A program made the position numbers and the translations under genes. The notes beneath the pieces were generated by a model. The model was not told the DNA's origin. It was given only the letters and a program-made list of their open reading frames with translations, and searched no databases. A stretch of 29,100 nt of DNA from Microbacterium sp. Root61 (GTDB lineage: Bacteria > Actinomycetota > Actinomycetes > Actinomycetales > Microbacteriaceae), in NCBI RefSeq assembly GCF_001427525.1, contig NZ_LMGU01000002.1, positions 676-29,775 of the forward strand. The letters run 5' to 3'. Every line of letters begins with the position of its first letter. Position 1 is the first letter of the stretch. Shown here piece by piece: positions 24,844-29,100 of this stretch.

Positions 24844-26661
24844 ATGACTCCCACTTCTTCTCCTGAACGTCTTTCCACTCCGAAGGCGCTGGCCCGCCTC
24901 ATCCCGTTCGTCTGGCCGGTCAAGGGCCGTCTGGCGATGGGTGCCCTCTCGGCGCTCGGCGCCGCCGTGATGACCCTGCTCATCCCGCTCGTCCTGCAGG
25001 CCGCGGTCGACGGCCCGATCGCCACCGGCAACATGGTCATGATCGTGTGGGCGTCGATCGGCGTGCTGGTGCTCGGCGTGCTGGAGGCGCTGTTCGTCTT
25101 CCTGCGCCGCGCGTTCGTGCTCACCCCCGGAACGGGTGTCGAGTACGAGATCCGCCAGCAGTTCTACCGCCGCCTCCAGCGTCTGCCCGTCGCATTCCAC
25201 GACCGGTGGCAGTCGGGGCAGCTGCTCAGCCGCATGATGCAGGACATCAACCTCATCCGCCGTTGGCTGGTTTTCGGCCTGATCCTGCTCGTGGTCAACG
25301 TGCTGACCATCATCATCGGCTCCGTGCTGCTGTTCCGCTGGCACTGGCTGCTGGGCACCATCTTCCTCGTCGTGTCGATCCCGCTGTGGTGGGTCGGCTT
25401 CCGCTTCGAGCGCTCCTACGGCACGCTCGCGCGGATGAGCCAGGACCAGGCCGGCGACCTCGCCACTGCGGTCGAGGAGAGCGTGCACGGCATCCGTGTG
25501 CTGAAGGCCTTCGGTCGCGGCAAGCATGCACTGCAGAAGTTCCGCGAGCAGGTCGAGACGCTGCGCACGACCGAGCTGCGCAAGGCGCGCGAGGTCGGCG
25601 TGCTCTGGTTCTGGCTCGAGGTCATGCCGATGATCGCCTTCGCGCTGTGTCTGCTCGCGGGCATCTACCTCACCTCGGTGGGACAGCTCACCGTCGGCGA
25701 GCTGTTCGCGTTCTTCGTGATGGCCACGGCGCTGCGCTGGCCGATCGAGTCGCTCGGCTTCCTCTTCTCCTTCCTGATCGACGCCCGCACGGCGACCGAC
25801 CGCATCTTCGAGGTGCTCGACGAGGAGAACACCATCGTCGACCCGGAGAACCCGGTCACCATCGCGCAGCCGCGCGGTGAGCTCGCCTTCCGCGGGGTGC
25901 ACTTCCGGTATCAGGATGCCGGTGACACCGAGCGCGACCTGCTCAACGGCATCGACCTCGTGCTGCGACCCGGCGAGACCATGGCGCTGGTCGGGCTGAC
26001 GGGCTCGGGCAAGACGACCCTGACGACCCTGCCGACGCGGCTGTACGACGTGACCGGTGGCACTGTCGAACTGGACGGCGTCGATGTGCGCGACCTGCGG
26101 CTCGACGAGCTGCGCACGCACATCTCGATGGCGTTCGAGGACGCGACGCTGTTCTCGGCATCCGTCCGCGAGAACGTGCTCATAGGTCGCGACGATCTCG
26201 ACATCCACAGCCCGGAGGCCGATGCGGCCTTGCGCGAGGCTCTCGAGATCGCCCAGGCGCACTTCGCGTACGAGCTGCCCGACGGCGTCGAGACGGCGGT
26301 GGGCGAAGAGGGGCTCAGCCTGTCCGGCGGCCAGCGCCAGCGGCTCGCGCTCGCGCGCGCCGTAGCGGCACGGCCCGCCGTGCTGGTGCTGGACGACCCG
26401 CTGAGCGCGCTGGACGTCGACACCGAGGCGCTGGTCGAGGCTGCGCTGCGGCGGGTCCTGGCCACCACTACGGCCCTCATCGTCGCGCACCGTCCGTCGA
26501 CCGTGTCGCTCGCCGACCGCGTCGCGGTGCTGGAGGCCGGCCGCATCGTCGGCGTCGGCACCCACTCGGAGTTGCTGCGCGACAACGAACATTATCGACA
26601 CGTGATCTCGAGCCTCGAGGCCGAGGATCTGCGTCAGCGCGAAGCGGAGGTGAACCTGTGA
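24844..26661 (+). CDS. ABC exporter half-transporter with degenerate ATPase site
   Basis: 605 residues: a type IV exporter membrane domain of six helices (about 30-325) followed by a nucleotide-binding domain. Walker A GLTGSGKT (384-391); signature LSGGQ intact (493-497); Walker B LVLDDP, with D518 where the catalytic Glu should be; the Q-loop has Glu (FEDATLF, E432) in place of Gln; H-loop VAHRPST. This is the degenerate-site partner of a heterodimer, as in TM287, LmrC and BmrC. AAGGA lies 5 bases before the ATG at 24844; the in-frame ORF extends upstream but without family similarity. It ends in a GTGA overlap with its partner. Substrate unknown; drugs or lipids are typical. Confidence 0.94.
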   Translation: MTPTSSPERLSTPKALARLIPFVWPVKGRLAMGALSALGAAVMTLLIPLVLQAAVDGPIATGNMVMIVWASIGVLVLGVLEALFVFLRRAFVLTPGTGVEYEIRQQFYRRLQRLPVAFHDRWQSGQLLSRMMQDINLIRRWLVFGLILLVVNVLTIIIGSVLLFRWHWLLGTIFLVVSIPLWWVGFRFERSYGTLARMSQDQAGDLATAVEESVHGIRVLKAFGRGKHALQKFREQVETLRTTELRKAREVGVLWFWLEVMPMIAFALCLLAGIYLTSVGQLTVGELFAFFVMATALRWPIESLGFLFSFLIDARTATDRIFEVLDEENTIVDPENPVTIAQPRGELAFRGVHFRYQDAGDTERDLLNGIDLVLRPGETMALVGLTGSGKTTLTTLPTRLYDVTGGTVELDGVDVRDLRLDELRTHISMAFEDATLFSASVRENVLIGRDDLDIHSPEADAALREALEIAQAHFAYELPDGVETAVGEEGLSLSGGQRQRLALARAVAARPAVLVLDDPLSALDVDTEALVEAALRRVLATTTALIVAHRPSTVSLADRVAVLEAGRIVGVGTHSELLRDNEHYRHVISSLEAEDLRQREAEVNL

Positions 26662-28469
26662 CCACTGTCACCGGTACCAGCGGCGAAGACCGCCACGACT
26701 ACACGAAGGCCGAGAGCAAGCAGATCCGTCTGCGGTCGCTTCACCTGCTCGGGTCGCTCCTGAAGCCTCTGCGGAAGCTCGTCATCCTCACCGGAGTGGT
26801 GATCGTCGCCTCCACCGGTCTGCGGGTCCTCGGGCCCGTGCTGATCGCCTACGGCATCAACACGGCTCTTCCGTACGCGGTCGAGCAGGCGAATTGGATG
26901 CCGGCCTTCGGCGTGACCGCGGTGTACATCGTCACGGGCGTCGGGGGAGCGGCCCTGATCGGGCTGTTCGTCGTGCTGTCGGCGCGGCTGACGCAGGCGG
27001 TGCTGACCGATCTGCGCACCCGGATCTTCCGGCACACGCAGCGCCTGAGCCTCGAGTTCCACGAGAGCTACACGTCTGGACGCATCATCTCGCGGCAGAC
27101 GAGCGATCTGGAGTCGATCCGCGAGCTCCTGGACGGCGGCCTCAACCAGCTGGTCCAGGGCGCGCTGTTCGGCATCTTCACGCTCGCCATGCTGTTCATC
27201 CTCGACTGGCAGAGCGGCGTCGTGCTGTTGTTCATGGGTATCCCGCTGGCCTTCCTGATGCGGTGGTTCTACCTCGAGTCGCAGAAGGGATTCCGGGTCT
27301 CGCGCGTTGTCAGCGCGAAGCTGATCGTGCAGTTCGTCGAGACGATGACCGGCATCCGCGCCGTCAAGGCATTCCGCAAGGAGAAGCGCAACGACGAGGA
27401 GTTCGGGGAGGTCTCGGCCGAGTACCGCAGCGTGAACCTCAAGCTGGTCAAGCTCTACGGCATCCTCGACCCGGGACTGATCCTGATGGCCAACGTGACG
27501 ATGGCGATCGTGCTGCTGTTGGGCGCTATCCGCGTCGTCGACGGCACGCTGCTGATCGGCACGCTGCTGGCCGTGGTCATGTACGTCCGCAACTTCTTCA
27601 GCCCGCTGGAGGAGGTGGCGATGTTCCTGAACTCGTACCAGTCCGCCACGGCTGCGCTCGAGAAGGTGTCGGGCGTGCTGGAGGAGGAGCTCACTGTTCC
27701 CGATCCCGCGGAGCCGGTCGACCTGTGGACCTCGCGCGGACACGTCCGGTTCGAGGACGTCGAGTTCGGCTACGTCGGCGACCGCACGATCCTGCCCGAC
27801 TTCAGCCTCGACATCCCGGCGGGGCAGACCATCGCTCTGGTGGGCACGACGGGCGCGGGCAAGTCCACGCTGGCCAAGCTCATTTCGCGCTTCTACGACC
27901 CGAGCAAGGGATCGGTGACGCTCGATGACGTCGACCTGCGCAACCTGCACCCGAAGGACCTGCGGCGCGCGATCGTCATGGTGACGCAGGAGGCCTACCT
28001 GTTCTCCGGCACGGTCGCCGACAACATCGCACTCGGCAAGCCGGATGCCTCGCTGGAGGAGATCCAGGCGGCGGCGCGTGCGGTGGGAGCGGATGCCTTC
28101 ATCCAGGCGCTGCCGGACGGCTACCAGTCCGACGTCAACAAGCGTGGTGGGCGCGTGTCGGCGGGGCAGCGCCAGCTGATCTCGTTCGCGCGGGCCTTCC
28201 TCGCCGACCCGGCGGTGCTGATCCTCGACGAGGCGACGGCCTCGCTGGACATGCCCAGCGAGCGGATGATCCAGGACGCCCTGCAGACGCTGTTGGCCGA
28301 TCGGACGGCGATCATCATCGCGCACCGGTTGTCCACCGTCGCGATCGCCGACCGCGTTCTGGTGATGGAGCACGGCCGCATCATCGAGGATGACACCCCC
28401 GAGACGCTGATCGCCGGCACCGGAAAGTTCTCCCAGCTGCACGCCGCCTGGAGGGAATCACTCGTCTAG
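26658..28469 (+). CDS. ABC exporter half-transporter with canonical Walker B
   Basis: 603 residues. Membrane domain of six helices (about 40-330), then a nucleotide-binding domain with Walker [11 protein letters not shown]-loop VTQEAYLF, signature VSAGQ (500-504, not LSGGQ), Walker B LILDEA with catalytic E525, and H-loop IAHRLST. Its Walker motifs plus the partner's LSGGQ make the active site; its altered signature faces the partner's degenerate Walker B. GGAGGTG lies 6 bases before the GTG, which overlaps the upstream stop, so equal synthesis is expected. A T6 tract (28471-28476) follows the stop without a clear stem. Confidence 0.94.
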   Translation: MTTVTGTSGEDRHDYTKAESKQIRLRSLHLLGSLLKPLRKLVILTGVVIVASTGLRVLGPVLIAYGINTALPYAVEQANWMPAFGVTAVYIVTGVGGAALIGLFVVLSARLTQAVLTDLRTRIFRHTQRLSLEFHESYTSGRIISRQTSDLESIRELLDGGLNQLVQGALFGIFTLAMLFILDWQSGVVLLFMGIPLAFLMRWFYLESQKGFRVSRVVSAKLIVQFVETMTGIRAVKAFRKEKRNDEEFGEVSAEYRSVNLKLVKLYGILDPGLILMANVTMAIVLLLGAIRVVDGTLLIGTLLAVVMYVRNFFSPLEEVAMFLNSYQSATAALEKVSGVLEEELTVPDPAEPVDLWTSRGHVRFEDVEFGYVGDRTILPDFSLDIPAGQTIALVGTTGAGKSTLAKLISRFYDPSKGSVTLDDVDLRNLHPKDLRRAIVMVTQEAYLFSGTVADNIALGKPDASLEEIQAAARAVGADAFIQALPDGYQSDVNKRGGRVSAGQRQLISFARAFLADPAVLILDEATASLDMPSERMIQDALQTLLADRTAIIIAHRLSTVAIADRVLVMEHGRIIEDDTPETLIAGTGKFSQLHAAWRESLV

Positions 28470-28515
28470 CTTTTTTGCCAGCTGACCAGGAAATGCTTTT
28501 CCTCGGGAAGTGGGC

Positions 28516-28521
28516 TATGGT
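28516..28521 (+). promoter_or_regulatory. -10 box of the 41-aa protein gene
   Basis: TATGGT in a short AT-richer stretch after the exporter operon; predicted leader about 35 bases. No good -35 is seen. Confidence 0.45.
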
Positions 28522-28559
28522 CTCCGGAACACGCCAGCTCAGTGAAGGGAAGCGAGTCC

Positions 28560-28685
28560 ATGGCTACCAAGCCCAGCAGCACGTCGAATAAGAAGGCTCC
28601 TCAGCAGACTCTCAAGGAGAAGCGCGCCGCAAAGCGCGAGAAGGCCGAGGACAACAACGTGTTCAAGGCACGCAAGGGCTCGTAG
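28560..28685 (+). CDS. Small basic protein (41 aa), unknown function
   Basis: The protein starts MATKPSSTSNKKAPQQTLKE and continues with KRAAKREKAEDNNVFKARKGS. Lys and Arg make up about a third of the residues, with no hydrophobic core, so it is probably disordered or helical only when bound, perhaps to nucleic acid or the ribosome. Support: its own promoter-like box, GAAGGGA about 10 bases before the ATG, codon use like expressed genes (AAG, GAG, CGC), and a strong terminator directly after. Similar short Lys-rich proteins with a TLKEKRAAKR core are, from memory, common in Microbacteriaceae; that needs a search. Function unknown. Confidence 0.75.
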   Translation: MATKPSSTSNKKAPQQTLKEKRAAKREKAEDNNVFKARKGS

Positions 28686-28700
28686 GCCCACATGCATCGA

Positions 28701-28728
28701 GGGGCGTCGGACTTCGGTCCGGCGCCCC
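28701..28728 (+). terminator. UUCG-capped intrinsic terminator
   Basis: GGGGCGTCGGAC-TTCG-GTCCGGCGCCCC: a 12-bp stem with one G-U pair and the very stable C(UUCG)G tetraloop, followed by a T-containing tail (GGCTTTGTTG). It ends the 41-aa gene 16 bases after its stop. Confidence 0.85.
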
Positions 28729-28863
28729 ATCGGCTTTGTTGCGCTGGGTGGGTGGGCCGTTGGGGTGCGTTGGCCGAGGCGAGGTCAGGGTGGTGTCCCG
28801 GCCGCGCAGGGGCTGACGCTCGGGCATGGGTGCCCGCTGGCGCGAGCCGGTCGCAGGCTGGGA

Positions 28864-28893
28864 CGCTCCGCTCTGGGCCGCTCCGCTCTGAGC
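28864..28893. repeat. 15-bp tandem duplication in the gap
   Basis: CGCTCCGCTCTGGGC is followed directly by CGCTCCGCTCTGAGC, one difference in 15. It lies in the roughly 210-base stretch between the terminator and the end of the HNH gene, where no coding frame is convincing. Confidence 0.7.
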
Positions 28894-28938
28894 CGGGGCA
28901 CGAGCAACTCGGATCGGCACGAGGCTCTATTGCCGGGG

Positions 28939-29100
28939 TCAGAAGGGCGCCATGCTGCCCTCGCTGCTCGACGGCGTGAACGTGGGAACTTTCCGTTCGG
29001 GGTCGACGCGGTAGTGGCGTCCGGTGGGTGAGGTCCATTCCAGGGCGCCGCCGCTGTCGGCGATCTGGTGCACGCGCCACCGGCCGTGGTGCTTGATCGT
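28939..29100 (-). CDS. C-terminus of a DUF222/HNH endonuclease family protein (start outside window)
   Basis: The last 53 codons are in view: TIKHHGRWRVHQIADSGGAL, then EWTSPTGRHYRVDPE and a Ser-rich tail ending MAPF and TGA. The pattern (R/K)W.V.Q...G.L.WTSPTGR.Y..DP is the segment just after the HNH motif in actinobacterial DUF222/HNH proteins, which occur in many copies in Microbacteriaceae and are often mobile or variable. The HNH residues and DUF222 domain lie to the right of the window. Catalytic activity cannot be judged from this part. Confidence 0.85.
   Translation of the reverse strand, partial: TIKHHGRWRVHQIADSGGALEWTSPTGRHYRVDPERKVPTFTPSSSEGSMAPF

Noticed and set aside
28686..28938. 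Additional genes in the gap before the HNH gene
   Set aside because: Open frames here are Arg/Gly/Pro-rich shadows without a ribosome binding site; only a terminator and a 15-bp duplication are seen.

Overview
The window looks like a chromosomal stretch from a high-GC actinobacterium, most likely Microbacteriaceae and Microbacterium-like. This rests on the very high GC content, GTG starts, many leaderless starts with a TANNNT box 6-7 bases ahead of the start codon, a DUF222/HNH gene end, and gene order. The order TPR protein - HAD hydrolase - ~50-aa protein - tlyA, and sucC-sucD ... perM-like - purN - purH, matches actinobacterial order known from Mycobacterium (Rv1691-Rv1694 and Rv0951-Rv0957). 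The genus is an inference. I saw no rRNA, tRNA, CRISPR array, insertion sequence or prophage.

Layout. 1-3560 (+): 3' part of a TPR protein with disordered repeat ends, a class IIA HAD phosphatase, a 49-aa protein and TlyA. 3567-10508 (-): an AI-2E family permease, a new 62-aa basic protein, a 969-aa LuxR/LAL regulator, and a cobalt/nickel ECF importer (cbiM-cbiN-cbiQ-cbiO). 10669-11199 (+): a Fur-family metal regulator divergent from cbiM; the 160-bp gap holds a cluster of palindromes that look like operators. 11192-11863 (-): a TetR regulator. 12092-15483 (+): sucCD, a deazaflavin nitroreductase-family protein and a SUMF1-like protein without the FGE cysteines. 15557-17032 (-): an NCS2 purine permease. 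17156-20934 (+): a PerM/DUF6350 membrane protein, purN and purH. 20972-22396 (-): a flavin disulfide oxidoreductase. 22516-24500 (+): an Ada-AlkA fusion and an O6-alkylguanine methyltransferase, translationally coupled, forming an alkylation-damage unit. 24531-28469 (+): a heterodimeric ABC exporter behind a structured leader. 28560-28685 (+): a 41-aa basic protein. 28939-29100 (-): the C-terminus of a DUF222/HNH protein.

The most interesting region is the ABC exporter leader (24531-24843). A recognisable promoter is followed by a perfect 12-bp GCAA-capped hairpin, then a 30-codon ORF with a strong Shine-Dalgarno sequence, then a second copy of the hairpin's 3' arm just before the exporter start. 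The 5' arm can therefore pair with either copy, which is the layout of a ribosome-controlled attenuator (compare bmrB-bmrCD of Bacillus subtilis). Also notable are the metal operator cluster before cbiM, a perfect 14-bp palindrome before sucC, and a strand-symmetric excess of GGATGC/GCATCC that appears to bias codon choice.
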